Notes under the pieces: generated by a model
Told to the model about the DNA's origin: nothing
Seen by the model: only the letters and a program-made list of their open reading frames with translations
Databases searched by the model: none
Position numbers and translations under genes: made by a program
In this document: piece after piece, positions 28,683-38,344 of the stretch
Numbering within the stretch: position 1 is the first letter of the stretch
Layout of the letters: each line of letters starts with the position of its first letter
From: Qipengyuania spongiae
GTDB lineage: Bacteria; Pseudomonadota; Alphaproteobacteria; Sphingomonadales; Sphingomonadaceae
Assembly: GCF_026168555.1 (NCBI RefSeq)
Contig: NZ_CP092471.1
Location: 630,501 to 694,500, forward strand
DNA length: 64,000 nt
Reading direction: 5' to 3'

Positions 28683-29536
28683 GCAGGCCCTATGCCGAGG
28701 TTATCGGCGATCCCATCGCCCAGTCGAAATCGCCCGCGATCCACGGTTTCTGGCTGGAGAAGCTCGGAATCGCGGCGGATTATCGCGCCACGCGGGTCGA
28801 GGCGAATGGGCTGGAGGCTTTCTTCGCCGCAGGCCGGGCCGATCCGGACTGGCGCGGCTGCAATGTAACGATGCCGCACAAGCAGGGCTCAATGGCGTTC
28901 TGCGACCGGCTCGACGAGCGCGCCGGGTCAGTGGGCGCGGTAAACACGATCGTTTCTGACGGTTCGGATGGTTTGTCGGGGACCAACACCGACATTGCCG
29001 GCTTCCTCGAACCGCTCCAGGCTCAGCTCGCCGAGCGGCATTATTTCCGCATGGCTCGTGTGCTCGGCACTGGCGGCGCTGCGCGGGCGATCGTCTCCGG
29101 GCTCGCGAGTCATGGCTTCACGCTGGTGCTGGCGGGCCGCGATCCGGACAAGGCGCGCGCCATTCTCGACGAGCTCGCGCCCGGAGGCGAACACCATGCC
29201 GTCGATCTCGCGCATTTCGCCGGACCGACCGGTTTCGCCTTCGACGATCGCGAAGGCTGCCTCGACCTCGTGGTGAATGCGAGCCCGCTTGGGATGCGCG
29301 GACAGCCGCCGCTCGCCTTCGACTGGAGCCATGCCCCGCCAGGCTCGATCGCCTACGACATCGTCACCGACCCGAACGAGACCGAATTCCTGCGCAATGC
29401 CCGCGCCGCCGGTTTCGCCACGGTGGACGGTCTTTCGATGCTCATTGGCCAGGCGGCGGCGGCGTTCGAATTGTTCTTCGGCCGCCCCGCCCCGCGCGAA
29501 CACGATGCCGAACTGCGCGCACGGCTGTTGAAATGA
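28679..29536 (+). CDS. aroE: Shikimate dehydrogenase
   Basis: NADP-dependent reduction of 3-dehydroshikimate to shikimate in aromatic amino acid synthesis. It has 285 residues with the substrate-binding [26 protein letters not shown] with the catalytic Lys, the nucleotide-binding loop [19 protein letters not shown], and the C-terminal [19 protein letters not shown]. It is coupled on both sides by 4-base overlaps. Confidence 0.96.
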   Translation: MSRPYAEVIGDPIAQSKSPAIHGFWLEKLGIAADYRATRVEANGLEAFFAAGRADPDWRGCNVTMPHKQGSMAFCDRLDERAGSVGAVNTIVSDGSDGLSGTNTDIAGFLEPLQAQLAERHYFRMARVLGTGGAARAIVSGLASHGFTLVLAGRDPDKARAILDELAPGGEHHAVDLAHFAGPTGFAFDDREGCLDLVVNASPLGMRGQPPLAFDWSHAPPGSIAYDIVTDPNETEFLRNARAAGFATVDGLSMLIGQAAAAFELFFGRPAPREHDAELRARLLK

Positions 29537-30123
29537 GCCGCCCCTTCATCCTCGGCCTCACCGGCTCGATCGGCATGGGCAAGTCGACTGTCGCGGCGAT
29601 GTTCGCGGGCGCTGGCGTGCCGGTCTTCGACGCCGATGCCGAGGTGCGCGCGATGCAGGGGGCGGGCGGTGAACTCGTCGCCGCGATCGAGGCGGAATTT
29701 CCCGGCAGCACCGGACCCGGCGGCGTGCTGCGCGACCCGCTGGGCGCGGCGGTTTTCGGCGACCGGGAGGCGCTCGCGCGGCTGGAGGGGATCGTGCACC
29801 CGGCCGTTGTCCGCCGACGAGAAGCCTTCCTGCTCGAATATGCCGGGGCGCCGCTGGTGGTGTTCGATATCCCGCTCCTGTTCGAAAAGGGCGGCGCCGA
29901 CCGGGTCGACGCGGTCGCGGTGGTCTCGGCGCCGGAGGATGTTCAGCGTGCCCGCGTCCTCGCCCGTCCCGGCATGACCGAGGCGAAATTCGCGCATATC
30001 CTCTCGCTCCAGACGCCCGACGCGGAAAAGCGCGCGCGGGCCGATCATTTGATCGACACCGGAAGCTCGCTGGAGGAGACCGAAATCGCCGTCGAGCGGT
30101 TGATCGCCCGACTGACAGCCTAG
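29533..30123 (+). CDS. coaE: Dephospho-CoA kinase
   Basis: Phosphorylates dephospho-CoA in the last step of CoA synthesis. It has 196 residues with Walker A GLTGSIGMGKSTVA, the DADAEVRAM substrate motif and HPAVVRRREAFL. It is the last gene of the coupled ppsR-maf-aroE-coaE chain, and dnaQ follows after 55 bases. Confidence 0.96.
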   Translation: MSRPFILGLTGSIGMGKSTVAAMFAGAGVPVFDADAEVRAMQGAGGELVAAIEAEFPGSTGPGGVLRDPLGAAVFGDREALARLEGIVHPAVVRRREAFLLEYAGAPLVVFDIPLLFEKGGADRVDAVAVVSAPEDVQRARVLARPGMTEAKFAHILSLQTPDAEKRARADHLIDTGSSLEETEIAVERLIARLTA

Positions 30124-30178
30124 AAAAAGCCGCTTCGGCGCCCTTGCAACGAAACCGCAACACGCCCACACAATCTCC

Positions 30179-30865
30179 ATGCGCGAAATCGTGTTCGACA
30201 CCGAAACCACTGGCCTCGACCCCCGCACGGGCGACCGGATGGTGGAGATTGGCTGCGTCGAACTCGTCAATCTGGTGCCGACCGGCGCGACCTATCACGC
30301 CTATTTCAATCCCGAGCGCGACATGCCCGCGGGCGCCGAGGCGGTGCACGGCCTTTCCAGCGTCTTCCTCGCCGACAAGCCGCTATTCCGCGACAGCGCA
30401 GCCGCCCTCCTTGACTTCATCGCCGATTCCCCGCTGATCGCCCACAATGCCGGGTTCGACTTCGCCTTCCTCAATGCGGAGCTTACCTTGTGCGAGCTGG
30501 AGATCGTGTGCACCAGCCGAATGGTCGACACGGTGGCGATGGCCAAGCGCAAGCATCCCGGCGCCAAGCTTTCGCTCGATGCGCTCTGCACCCGCTACGG
30601 CATCGATCGCAGCCACCGGGTGAAGCACGGGGCACTGCTCGACGCCGAATTGCTGGCGCAGGTCTATGTCGAGCTGAAGGGCGGGCGTCAGATCGGCCTC
30701 GAACTGGCGAGCGAGACCGCGCCGGTCGCGGTCGCCGCCGGCATCGTGCGAAAGGCCCCCGAAGGTAGCCGCCGCGAACCCCGCCCGCATGTGGCGAGCG
30801 CGGAGGAACTGGCGCGCCACAGGGCCTTCGTCGGCGGAATGAACGCGCCGATCTGGGGCACCTGA
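30179..30865 (+). CDS. dnaQ: DNA polymerase III epsilon subunit (3'-5' proofreading exonuclease)
   Basis: The proofreading exonuclease of the replicative polymerase. It has 228 residues: Exo I EIVFDTETTGLDP, Exo II HNAGFDFAFLNAEL and Exo III with RVKHGALLDAELLAQVY, the DEDDh set with the histidine in place. The C-terminal tail is the expected alpha-binding region. It is placed beside coaE near the origin, as in many alphaproteobacteria. Confidence 0.96.
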   Translation: MREIVFDTETTGLDPRTGDRMVEIGCVELVNLVPTGATYHAYFNPERDMPAGAEAVHGLSSVFLADKPLFRDSAAALLDFIADSPLIAHNAGFDFAFLNAELTLCELEIVCTSRMVDTVAMAKRKHPGAKLSLDALCTRYGIDRSHRVKHGALLDAELLAQVYVELKGGRQIGLELASETAPVAVAAGIVRKAPEGSRREPRPHVASAEELARHRAFVGGMNAPIWGT

Positions 30866-30916
30866 CGGGCCGCACGGCGTTTCCAGGGTCGGGTACAATC
30901 AGGAGAATAGGGCTTT

Positions 30917-31486
30917 ATGGATATCCGCGTTTCGGGACACCAGATCGACACCGGCGAAGCGCTGCGCAGCTACGTTTCAGAACGGCTCGAGGGGATGGTC
31001 GGCAAGCATTTCAGCCGCGCTCTGTCGAGCAACGTCACCTTCGGCAAAGGCGCGCACGGATCGTTCACGAGCGACATCGTCACTCATGTGAACAAGGGCC
31101 TGATCCTCAAGAGCCACGGCGAGGCGCAGGACATCCACCAGAGCTTCGACCAGGCCGCGACCAAGATCGAGAAGCAGCTTCGCCGCTACAAGCGCCGGGT
31201 GCAGGACCGCCACGCCCAGACGTCCCATGCCGAGGCGGAGGAAGAAGCGGCCTACACCATCTTCGCCGCGCCCGAGCCCGACAAGGAGGACGAGATCGAG
31301 CAGGATGCGCCGCCGATCATTGCCGAAACCACGGCCGACATTCCCGAGGCGAGCGTGGCCGATGCGGTAATGATGCTCGACCTGCGCGACACCGGTGCGC
31401 TGTTCTTCAAGAACGCGGCGAGCGGCCGGCACAACATGGTCTATCGCCGGCGCGACGGCTCGATCGGCTGGGTCGAGCCGCGCTGA
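30917..31486 (+). CDS. hpf: Long-form ribosome hibernation-promoting factor
   Basis: Binds the 30S decoding region and promotes 100S dimers in resting cells. It has 189 residues, the long type: an N-terminal S30AE/RaiA domain (MDIRVSGHQIDTGEALRSYV to KRRVQDRH), an acidic linker and a C-terminal dimerisation domain (ASVADAVMMLDLRDTGALFF to VYRRRDGSIGWVEPR). AGGAGA precedes the ATG. A thioesterase gene follows after 34 bases. Confidence 0.95.
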   Translation: MDIRVSGHQIDTGEALRSYVSERLEGMVGKHFSRALSSNVTFGKGAHGSFTSDIVTHVNKGLILKSHGEAQDIHQSFDQAATKIEKQLRRYKRRVQDRHAQTSHAEAEEEAAYTIFAAPEPDKEDEIEQDAPPIIAETTADIPEASVADAVMMLDLRDTGALFFKNAASGRHNMVYRRRDGSIGWVEPR

Positions 31487-31520
31487 GCGACGCGACACCG
31501 AAGAGTTCGAGGAGAGTCGC

Positions 31521-31982
31521 GTGAACGCCACCGGGGCGCTTTCCCATCACCGCGCGCTGGAGCGGCTCTATGCCTCGGCGCCGGTGAACGCGACATTCGA
31601 TTCGCGCTGCGAGATCCTTGGCGAAGGCCGGGCGCGGATCGTCTTCACTGTCGGAACGAACGTCTATCACGCTGCCGGCGCGGCGCACGGGACGGTTTAT
31701 TTCAAGATGCTCGACGATGCGGCTTTCTACGCGGCGAACACGCTGGTGACCGACCGTTTCCTGCTGACGACCTCCTTCAACCTCCACTTCACCAAGCCGG
31801 TGAAAGAGGGCAAGGTCGTTGCCGAAGGAAAATGGGTCAGCGGACGCAAGCGCGTGTTCGTCGCCGAAGCGCGCCTCGTCGACGCGGAAGGCGAGGAGAT
31901 CGGGCGCGGCACTGGCACATTCATGAAAAGCCGCATCCCACTCTCCACCCTGCCCGGCTACTCTGCGCGGACGATCGGATGA
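31521..31982 (+). CDS. PaaI-like hotdog thioesterase
   Basis: A 153-residue single hotdog-fold protein, predicted acyl-CoA or acyl-ACP thioesterase. The GTG at 31521 has AGGAGAG just upstream. The family helix and sheet are seen in AAGAAHGTVYFKMLDDAAFYAAN, where the Asp is the usual catalytic position for PaaI-type enzymes, and in FNLHFTKPVKEGKVVAEGK. The substrate is unknown. The stop overlaps the next gene by 4 bases. Confidence 0.85.
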   Translation: MNATGALSHHRALERLYASAPVNATFDSRCEILGEGRARIVFTVGTNVYHAAGAAHGTVYFKMLDDAAFYAANTLVTDRFLLTTSFNLHFTKPVKEGKVVAEGKWVSGRKRVFVAEARLVDAEGEEIGRGTGTFMKSRIPLSTLPGYSARTIG

Positions 31983-32317
31983 TGGACGCGCGTCTGCCGG
32001 CCTATCTCGAAGTCCAAGGCATGATCCGTTCGGTCGAGTCGGCAGGCGGCTTCGCAACAGTGGTTCACAAGGGCGAGCGCGATGCCGGCACGATCCTGAT
32101 CCTCACCAGCGAACGTGGCGGTAATGCGCGGTTCTGGGAACGGATGCCGCAGCTCGACGGATCGCGGAAGTTCACTTGCGTGCGCGAACAACACTCTGAA
32201 AATCCGCAAGAATTCTCTGAATATCTCGACCGGAGAGGGCGGCAAGACCCGGACAGCTGGCTGGTCGAACTGGAAATCGCGAATCCCGAACGCTTCATCG
32301 CTGGGGGCGTCAATTAG
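31979..32317 (+). CDS. DUF1491 family protein
   Basis: A small cytosolic protein of 112 residues and unknown function that matches the alphaproteobacterial DUF1491 pattern: a GERDAGTILIL core, then FWERMPQLDG and the C-terminal RRGRQDPDSWLVELEI. It is translationally coupled to the thioesterase by an ATGATGA junction, with two adjacent possible ATG starts. Confidence 0.75.
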   Translation: MMDARLPAYLEVQGMIRSVESAGGFATVVHKGERDAGTILILTSERGGNARFWERMPQLDGSRKFTCVREQHSENPQEFSEYLDRRGRQDPDSWLVELEIANPERFIAGGVN

Positions 32318-32516
32318 GTTGACTTGGTTGCAACGGTGACTATTTGGCCGCCCAACTTGGACGCGTAGGCGGCCGATGCCCACACGGGGTCGATCGGCAG
32401 GCACGCAGACGGGGGGTGGCCGGCAGGCCGCTACGGACCAATATTGTCACGAGGCATCTAACGCCCGCCCGGTCCCAGCCTGCGACAGTGCGCCAACCGC
32501 TCAAATGTAAGACAAC

Positions 32517-33185
32517 ATGGTTCGCAAGTCCGTCACCGCGGCGCTGGTCGCCGTGGGAATGATCTTTACGATTGCCAATGTCGAAGGTTCCGACGCGGTC
32601 GCGCAAGTCACCGTCGGCTCCCTCGAAATCTCCCCCGCCGGGGATGCCGCCACCGAGGAACTGGTGCCGGTCTTCGTCGAAAGCGAAGTGGTTCAGCCGC
32701 TTCCCGAAGACGCCCCCAAAGCGATCACGCTGGGGCACAGCCATTCGTCCGACACGCCGCCGAGCGCGGCCACGCTTCGCGAACTGGTCGCGATCACGCC
32801 GACCGACGAAGCCATGTCCGACGAACTTCGCTGCCTTGCCGGCGCGATCTATTTCGAATCGCGCGGCGAACCCCTGGCCGGCCAGCTCGCCGTGGCGCGG
32901 GTCATCATCAACCGTACCGAATCCGGTCGCTTCCCGTCGAGCTATTGCGGCGTGGTCACCCAGCGTTCGCAGTTCAGCTTCGTGCGCAACGGCCGCATCC
33001 CTGAACCGCGCACGTCGAGCGCCGCCTGGCGCCGGGCCGTGGCCATCGCGCAGATCGCCCATCAGAACCGCTGGGACAGCGAAGCGGGCGATTCGCTCTA
33101 CTTCCATGCGAAATACGTCCGCCCGAGCTGGAGCCGCAGCAAGGTCGCGACCGCCACCATCGACAGCCATATCTTCTACCGGTGA
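32517..33185 (+). CDS. SleB-like cell-wall hydrolase
   Basis: An exported 222-residue protein with an N-terminal signal or anchor (ALVAVGMIFTIANV) and a C-terminal Hydrolase_2 domain. The catalytic region LRCLAGAIYFESRGEPLAGQ contains the glutamate used by SleB/CwlJ-type lytic transglycosylases, followed by QFSFVRNGR. It probably acts on peptidoglycan in the periplasm. It is preceded by a 199-base non-coding gap in which I see no clear element. Confidence 0.88.
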   Translation: MVRKSVTAALVAVGMIFTIANVEGSDAVAQVTVGSLEISPAGDAATEELVPVFVESEVVQPLPEDAPKAITLGHSHSSDTPPSAATLRELVAITPTDEAMSDELRCLAGAIYFESRGEPLAGQLAVARVIINRTESGRFPSSYCGVVTQRSQFSFVRNGRIPEPRTSSAAWRRAVAIAQIAHQNRWDSEAGDSLYFHAKYVRPSWSRSKVATATIDSHIFYR

Positions 33186-33206
33186 TCGCCGGCTCCGGCG
33201 TCGCCG

Positions 33207-33980
33207 TTAGTCGCGGATATCGACCCAGACGGGGGTGTGATCGCTGGACTTCTCGCGCCCGCGATATTCCTTGTCGACGCCCGCCGCTTCCATCCGGTCG
33301 GCGAGTTCGGGCGACAGCAGCAGGTGATCGATGCGGAAGCCGTGATCGCGCTGCCATGCACCCGCCTGATAATCCCAGAAGGTCCACACGCCGCCGCGCG
33401 GATTGAGCGTGTCGATCGCGTCGGTCCAGCCATCGCCCAGCATCCGGGCGTAGGCGTCGCGGGATTCGGGCTGCATCAGCGCGTCGGCGGCCATGGCGCG
33501 CGGAGACCAGACGTCCTTGTCTTCCGGAATGACATTGTAGTCGCCGACCAGCGCGGTCGGCACCTCGTCGCGCCACAGGGTCTCGGCATGGGCGCGCAGC
33601 CGTTCCATCCAGCGCAGCTTGTACTCGAATTTGGGGCCGGGATGCGGGTTGCCGTTGGGCAGGTAGATACAACCGACGCGCACACCCTTCACTTCGGCTT
33701 CGAGATAGCGGGCGTGATCGTCCTCGTCATCGCCGGGAAGACCGCGCTGCGTCTCGACCGGAGTCACGCCATCGGCTAGGATGGCAACGCCGTTGAAGCT
33801 CTTCTGACCGTGCCAGATCGCGTGATAGCCGATCTTCTCGAAGGCATCGGCGGGAAAGCCCTCGTCCTGTGTCTTGATTTCCTGCAGGCAGGCAACCGTC
33901 GGCCGGGTTTCCTCGAGCCATTCGATGAGGCGCGGCAGGCGCGCCTTGATGCCGTTGATGTTGAAGGACGCTATCCGCAT
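33207..33980 (-). CDS. xth: Exodeoxyribonuclease III
   Basis: An AP endonuclease / 3'-5' exonuclease for base-excision repair. It has 257 residues from ATG 33980 (MRIASFNINGIKARLP). The metal and catalytic motifs are LQEIKTQD, YLPNGNPHPGPKFEYKL, LVGDYNVIPEDKDV, and the C-terminal SSDHTPVWVDI with the catalytic His. It ends 21 bases from the convergent hydrolase gene and starts 11 bases after the erpA stop. Confidence 0.94.
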   Translation of the reverse strand: MRIASFNINGIKARLPRLIEWLEETRPTVACLQEIKTQDEGFPADAFEKIGYHAIWHGQKSFNGVAILADGVTPVETQRGLPGDDEDDHARYLEAEVKGVRVGCIYLPNGNPHPGPKFEYKLRWMERLRAHAETLWRDEVPTALVGDYNVIPEDKDVWSPRAMAADALMQPESRDAYARMLGDGWTDAIDTLNPRGGVWTFWDYQAGAWQRDHGFRIDHLLLSPELADRMEAAGVDKEYRGREKSSDHTPVWVDIRD

Positions 33981-33990
33981 CCGGGCAGCT

Positions 33991-34320
33991 TTAGATGCCG
34001 AAGCTCGATCCGCAACCGCAGCCTGCCGCGGCCTGCGGATTTTCCACCCGGAAGGCCGCGCCGCCGAGTGATTCGACGAAATCGACCGTGCTGCCGGCGA
34101 CAAGGTCGAGGCTGACCGGATCGACCACCAACTTCACCCCGTCGGTGTCGCTGATCGAGTCGTCATCGTCCGCACCCTCGGCAAGATCGAATTTGTACTG
34201 GAAGCCCGAACAGCCACCGCCCTCGACCGAGAGGCGCAGGATCGCCGGCTTCGACTGACGCTGGGCGATCCAGGCGACGCGTTTCGCCGCCGCTTCGGTG
34301 AGAGTGAGCATTTCGGCCAT
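33991..34320 (-). CDS. erpA: A-type iron-sulfur cluster insertion protein
   Basis: An Fe-S carrier delivering clusters to apo-proteins. It has 109 residues; the three ligand cysteines are C37 (GGGCSGFQY) and C101/C103 (AAGCGCGSSF), diagnostic of the IscA/SufA/ErpA family. I favour ErpA from the acidic insert, but SufA/IscA cannot be excluded. It lies between the CBS-domain gene and xth on the same strand. Confidence 0.88.
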   Translation of the reverse strand: MAEMLTLTEAAAKRVAWIAQRQSKPAILRLSVEGGGCSGFQYKFDLAEGADDDDSISDTDGVKLVVDPVSLDLVAGSTVDFVESLGGAAFRVENPQAAAGCGCGSSFGI

Positions 34321-34372
34321 GGCACCGATGTAGGTGTTTGGCCCCGCCCGCTCAAGGTCCGTCCGGGGCGCG

Positions 34373-34801
34373 TCAGGTGGCGATGTAGTCGCGCATCGCC
34401 GTCGCCTCGGTCTGAACCTCGTCGATCCGCGATTTCACCAGATCGCCGATCGAGATGAAGCCGCATAGCGTCTCCCCGTCGAGTACCGGCAGGTGGCGGA
34501 TGCGCCGCCGGGTCATCAGCGCCAGCGCGCCGTCGCATTGCGTATCGCGGTCGACCGTGATGGCGGGCGTGGTCATAACCTCGCCGAGAGGGCGGGACAG
34601 GCACGCCTCGCCTTCCTCGGCCAGACGGTAGATCACGTCGCGTTCGGAGAATATTCCGGCGACGCGACCCTGCTTCATCACCGGGATCGCGCCGATCCGG
34701 TGGCTGGCCAGCAGCGCGACCGCCTCGTGCATCGGTGTGTCGACAGTGCTGGATATGATGTCCGAACTCGCGCGATTCTCGATGAGTTTGCCAATCCGCA
34801 T
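34373..34801 (-). CDS. Tandem CBS-domain protein
   Basis: A 142-residue protein of two CBS motifs (TPMHEAVALLASHRIGAIPV, then CDGALALMTRRRIRHLPVLD), which form an adenosyl-nucleotide-binding Bateman module. There is no partner domain, so it is probably a stand-alone energy or ligand sensor. GAGGAGGA on the minus strand precedes ATG 34801, which decides the start over a longer frame. It is followed 52 bases later by erpA. Confidence 0.88.
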   Translation of the reverse strand: MRIGKLIENRASSDIISSTVDTPMHEAVALLASHRIGAIPVMKQGRVAGIFSERDVIYRLAEEGEACLSRPLGEVMTTPAITVDRDTQCDGALALMTRRRIRHLPVLDGETLCGFISIGDLVKSRIDEVQTEATAMRDYIAT

Positions 34802-34911
34802 TTCGGTCCTCCTCTCTCCCTCGGAAGAAGCGAAGGATGCCATTGATCGGCTGCAAAAGCCAGCGAGGCGCCGCTTGCCATGCCGACGGCCGACGGGCAG
34901 AGGCACGGGAC

Positions 34912-35181
34912 ATGGCTGGCAATTCCCCGCTCGATGATCCCGAGACCGCAGCTTTCGCCTGGGGGCGCTACAAGCGACTCATGCGGATCATGGCGCTGGT
35001 ATCGCTCGCCGTCGTCGTGCTGTTCGTGGGTGGGCTCTACTACTGGGGCGGCCCCGAATCGGTCCATTTCTACATCGCCGTGGCGCTCGGGATCGGGATC
35101 ACCATGATGCTGACGAGCGCGCTGATGGGGCTCGTCTTCCTGTCGTCGGGTACCGGCCACGACGATTCCTTCGACGATTGA
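34912..35181 (+). CDS. Small two-helix membrane protein
   Basis: An 89-residue protein with two hydrophobic helices (MALVSLAVVVLFVGGLYYW and a second around IAVALGIGITMMLTSALMG) and an acidic tail. Unknown function. It resembles hypothetical membrane proteins common in sphingomonads. It converges on the 2Fe-2S ferredoxin gene. Confidence 0.7.
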   Translation: MAGNSPLDDPETAAFAWGRYKRLMRIMALVSLAVVVLFVGGLYYWGGPESVHFYIAVALGIGITMMLTSALMGLVFLSSGTGHDDSFDD

Positions 35182-35190
35182 ACGGGGCCT

Positions 35191-35574
35191 TCAGCCTGGC
35201 GCATTCAAGCGAAAGTCTTCCACCGGAACGCCGCCGACAAGGTGATCCTGAATGATCCGTTCCAGCACCGGCGGCGTACAGGAATGGTACCAGACGCCAT
35301 CCGGCCAGACGACGGCGATCGGTCCTGCCTCGCAGATTTGGAGGCAATCCGCCTTGGTCCGCTGCACGCCGCCGCGCCCGTCCTCGCGTTTCGGCCTGGC
35401 GAGCTTCAACTCCTTCAGGCGCTTCTTGAGATAGCTCCACGCCTCCTTGCCCGCTTCCCGGTTGCAGCATTTCTGCTTCTCGGAAATCGCGCAGAGGAAG
35501 ATATGCCGCTCGATCGTCTCGCCTCCGATCTTGGCGAAGCACCGCTCGGCCTTCGAGAGATCGGTGCGCTTCAT
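35191..35574 (-). CDS. Thioredoxin-like [2Fe-2S] ferredoxin
   Basis: A 127-residue protein with the thioredoxin-fold 2Fe-2S pattern. Candidate ligands are C28, C36/C37, C77 and C81 ([14 protein letters not shown] and [15 protein letters not shown]). The sequence [11 protein letters not shown] is typical of the family. Electron partner unknown. The ATG overlaps the stop of the S9 peptidase gene (ATGA), so the two genes are coupled. Confidence 0.88.
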   Translation of the reverse strand: MKRTDLSKAERCFAKIGGETIERHIFLCAISEKQKCCNREAGKEAWSYLKKRLKELKLARPKREDGRGGVQRTKADCLQICEAGPIAVVWPDGVWYHSCTPPVLERIIQDHLVGGVPVEDFRLNAPG

Positions 35575-37718
35575 TCCTTCAGCCACCGGTCGAGCCAGGA
35601 AAAGACGGTGTCGTGCCACTGGAGCGAGTTCTTCGCGCCGAGCACCCAGTGATTCTCGTTCTCGAAGACCAGCAATTGCGAGGGGACGTTGCGCTCCTGC
35701 AAGGCGGTAAAGGCGCCGATGCCCTGCGTGTAGGGCACGCGGAAGTCCTTCATGCCGGTGACCACCAGCATCGGAGTCTTCCATCTGTCGACATGGTTCA
35801 CCGGGTTCCAGCGTTCGTAAAGCGCGCTGTTTTCGGCATAGGAACCGCCGAAATCCCAGCGGGGGAACCACAATTCCTCGGTCGAATAATAGAAGCTGCG
35901 CATGTCGAACAGTCCGTCATGCTGGACCAGGCACTTGAACCGGTCGGGCCACTGGCCGGCGATCCAGTTCATCATGTAGCCGCCATAGCTCGCCCCCATG
36001 GCGCAGGCGCGGCTGCCGTCAATCTGCGCGTCTTCCTTCAACGCCGCGGCGAGGCCGAGCTGGAGATCCTCGAGCGGCTTGCCGCCCCAGTCGCGGTTGA
36101 TCGCGTCGGTGAAGGCCTGCCCGTATCCGGTGCTGCCGTGGAAATCGATCGAGATCACGGCGTAGCCTTGGCTCGCCAGCACGCGCGGGTTCCAGCGGCT
36201 CGACCAGGCGTCGTTGAAGCTGCCCTGCGGCCCGCCATGGACATAGAGGATCGCCGGAATTGGCCCAGTCTGGTTTTCCAGCCTGGTGATCTGGCCCCAC
36301 ACGGTCTCGCCGCCCGCTCCGGGGAAACTGAAGCGTGTGGTCACGGTGGAGGCGAGTGCACCGGCGCGGCTCGTCGCCACATCGGTCAGCGGCATCGCCT
36401 GCGTCCAGTTGTCGGCGAGGTAGAGTTCGGGCGGCGCACCGATCGAATCGCGGGTGAACAGCAGGCGGTCGGAGCCCAGCGGAACCACGCTGCCGACATG
36501 CGCCTCGTTCCCCGCCATCAGGTCGAGCCGTTCGACGGTGCCGTTGCGCGGATCGATACGGAAGGCGGGGGTGTCGAGAACGTCGCCCGCCGTCGCGATC
36601 AACCAGCGCGAATCGGGCGTCCAGGCGAGCGTCCCGAAACTGCGGTCAAAATCCTGCGTCAGCGGCGTAACCACGCCGGTTTCGAGGTCGCGCAGCTGAA
36701 TGACCTGGCGATCGGCCTCGTAGCCCGGACGCGCCATCGCCACATAGGCGAGATACTGCCCGTCCGGCGATGGCGTTGGCAAGGCGTCGAGCGCGCGGTT
36801 GCCGTCGGTCAGATTGACCGGCGCGCGGCCCGAAATGTCCGACCAGTAGATGTCGAGATCGGTGGAGGTCGGTTCCTCCCGGTTGCTTTCGCGCGCGACG
36901 AAATAGACGCCGCTGCCGTCCGGTGCCCAGACCACGTCCTCGCCGCCGCCGAAGGGCTTGGTCGGGGTGTCGCCGGTCAGCGCATTCGGACCGACCGGTC
37001 CGTCGAGCGCCGTCCCGTCTCCGCGCGCACGGCCGTTCGCCATATCGAACACGAAGACCCGGCTTACCGTCCCAGGTGTCGACCAGGTGTCCCAGTGGCG
37101 CACGAAGCTGCCATCGCCCTCGTAGAGCCAGCCATCGCCCGGCCCGGGCTTCTGCGCGGTGCTGTCGCCCTCGCAGCCGAAGCCGGGGCAATCGCGCGCA
37201 ATGTCGGCCCAGACCGCGATCCGGTTGCCCGCCGGGGAGACGGTGAAGCCGTTGATCGCAGTGCCGAGATTGGTGACTTGCGCCGGCGCGCCGAAGCGAC
37301 CCTGTGCATTCATCCTCGCACGCCAGACCTGCGCGCCCTTGCCCGCCTCGTTGCGGTCCGAGAGGAAATAGAGCCAGTTGTCCGGCCCGAATGTCGCGGA
37401 CGAGACAGTGCCGCCGAGGTCCAGCTTGCGCGGAACCGCCGCACTGGCGGTCAGGCCGCGAACATACAGTGCGGTGGTCCGGGCGTAGCTGGCGGGATCG
37501 GTCTCGGTGACCGGATAGACCACGAAATCACCGTTCTCGCTGACCACCGGCGTGCCCAGCCGGGGCATGGTGACGAGGTCCTGCGCGCTCATTCTCGGCT
37601 TCGCGACGCCCGTGCCGGCGGGGGTCCCGGTCTGGCCCGCGTCCTGCGCGGCGAGCGGAGCGGCGAAAAGCGCGATGGCGCTGGCGAGCGGGAATGCGAC
37701 CCGATTGCGTGCTGTCAT
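35571..37718 (-). CDS. Secreted S9-family prolyl-oligopeptidase-type peptidase
   Basis: A 715-residue periplasmic serine peptidase, probably an acylaminoacyl- or dipeptidyl-peptidase. The ATG at 37718 gives a clean signal peptide ([17 protein letters not shown]). An N-terminal beta-propeller (repeated [10 protein letters not shown] / [10 protein letters not shown] strands) is followed by the alpha/beta-hydrolase domain with Ser in [11 protein letters not shown], Asp in [10 protein letters not shown] and His in ENENHWVLG. Coupled to the downstream 2Fe-2S ferredoxin gene. Confidence 0.93.
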   Translation of the reverse strand: MTARNRVAFPLASAIALFAAPLAAQDAGQTGTPAGTGVAKPRMSAQDLVTMPRLGTPVVSENGDFVVYPVTETDPASYARTTALYVRGLTASAAVPRKLDLGGTVSSATFGPDNWLYFLSDRNEAGKGAQVWRARMNAQGRFGAPAQVTNLGTAINGFTVSPAGNRIAVWADIARDCPGFGCEGDSTAQKPGPGDGWLYEGDGSFVRHWDTWSTPGTVSRVFVFDMANGRARGDGTALDGPVGPNALTGDTPTKPFGGGEDVVWAPDGSGVYFVARESNREEPTSTDLDIYWSDISGRAPVNLTDGNRALDALPTPSPDGQYLAYVAMARPGYEADRQVIQLRDLETGVVTPLTQDFDRSFGTLAWTPDSRWLIATAGDVLDTPAFRIDPRNGTVERLDLMAGNEAHVGSVVPLGSDRLLFTRDSIGAPPELYLADNWTQAMPLTDVATSRAGALASTVTTRFSFPGAGGETVWGQITRLENQTGPIPAILYVHGGPQGSFNDAWSSRWNPRVLASQGYAVISIDFHGSTGYGQAFTDAINRDWGGKPLEDLQLGLAAALKEDAQIDGSRACAMGASYGGYMMNWIAGQWPDRFKCLVQHDGLFDMRSFYYSTEELWFPRWDFGGSYAENSALYERWNPVNHVDRWKTPMLVVTGMKDFRVPYTQGIGAFTALQERNVPSQLLVFENENHWVLGAKNSLQWHDTVFSWLDRWLKE

Positions 37719-37773
37719 GCGGGCGGGGTTAGGACGCCCGCGTGCGAAAGTTAAGCGCTTAGAAGCAGCGGGG

Positions 37774-38274
37774 TTATTTTCGCTTGCCCGCGATCCGCGA
37801 GATCTCGTCCTTGACCAGTTCTTCGACCATGCTCGGCAGGTTCGCATCGAGCCATTCGGCCAGCATCGGGCGCAGCATGTCGCGCACCAGCCCTTCGAGG
37901 GAGGTCTCGCCGGAGCGCACGATCTGAGGCGAGGCGCCGGGTTTCGACAGGGTGGCGAGCGCTTCGAAATTGGCGCGCATCGAATCGCGCGCCCAGTCGG
38001 CGATCAGAGGGGAGGGCTGTTCCCCGGAATTGCCATCCTCGTTCACTTCGGCCTCCTCCTCGAGCGCCACCATCGCGCCCTCGTCGAGTTCCAGCACCTC
38101 CTCCGCCTCGTCAGCGTCGGCGGGTTCGGGGCTGTGCTGGACCTCCGCGTCGTGCGCGGATTCCTGCGCCCGGCGGCGGCGCTCGGCGATCGCGCCCTCG
38201 CGATTGTCGCGTGCGATGACTTTCTTGATCGAGTCGAGAATTTCCTCGACCGACGGTTCGCCCGGTTGGTGCAT
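37774..38274 (-). CDS. popZ: PopZ-like polar organising protein (DUF2497)
   Basis: Predicted cell-pole scaffold that in Caulobacter anchors ParB-parS. It has 166 residues from ATG 38274. The N-terminal helix carries PSVEEILDSIKKVIARDN, the middle (about 45-90) is an acidic, proline-containing linker, and the C-terminus (126-165) is the helical oligomerisation region (LEGLVRDMLRPMLAEWLDAN, MVEELVKDEISRIAG). Length and layout match the DUF2497/PopZ family. It follows tolC on the same strand. Assignment rests on architecture. Confidence 0.82.
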   Translation of the reverse strand: MHQPGEPSVEEILDSIKKVIARDNREGAIAERRRRAQESAHDAEVQHSPEPADADEAEEVLELDEGAMVALEEEAEVNEDGNSGEQPSPLIADWARDSMRANFEALATLSKPGASPQIVRSGETSLEGLVRDMLRPMLAEWLDANLPSMVEELVKDEISRIAGKRK

Positions 38275-38344
38275 CCCCGCTATCCCCTGTTGCTGTTCGC
38301 TCGGCGTATGTCTTTTCGAATCGCAGCCGATCCGAATCGCGTTC

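Noticed and set aside
32318..32516. Candidate promoter TTGACT upstream of the cell-wall hydrolase
   Set aside because: No acceptable -10 at 16-18 bases downstream, so not listed as a feature.
35613..37754. About 710-codon open frame on the plus strand opposite the S9 peptidase
   Set aside because: Same reason: a shadow of the intact secreted peptidase, and its translation shows no recognisable family.
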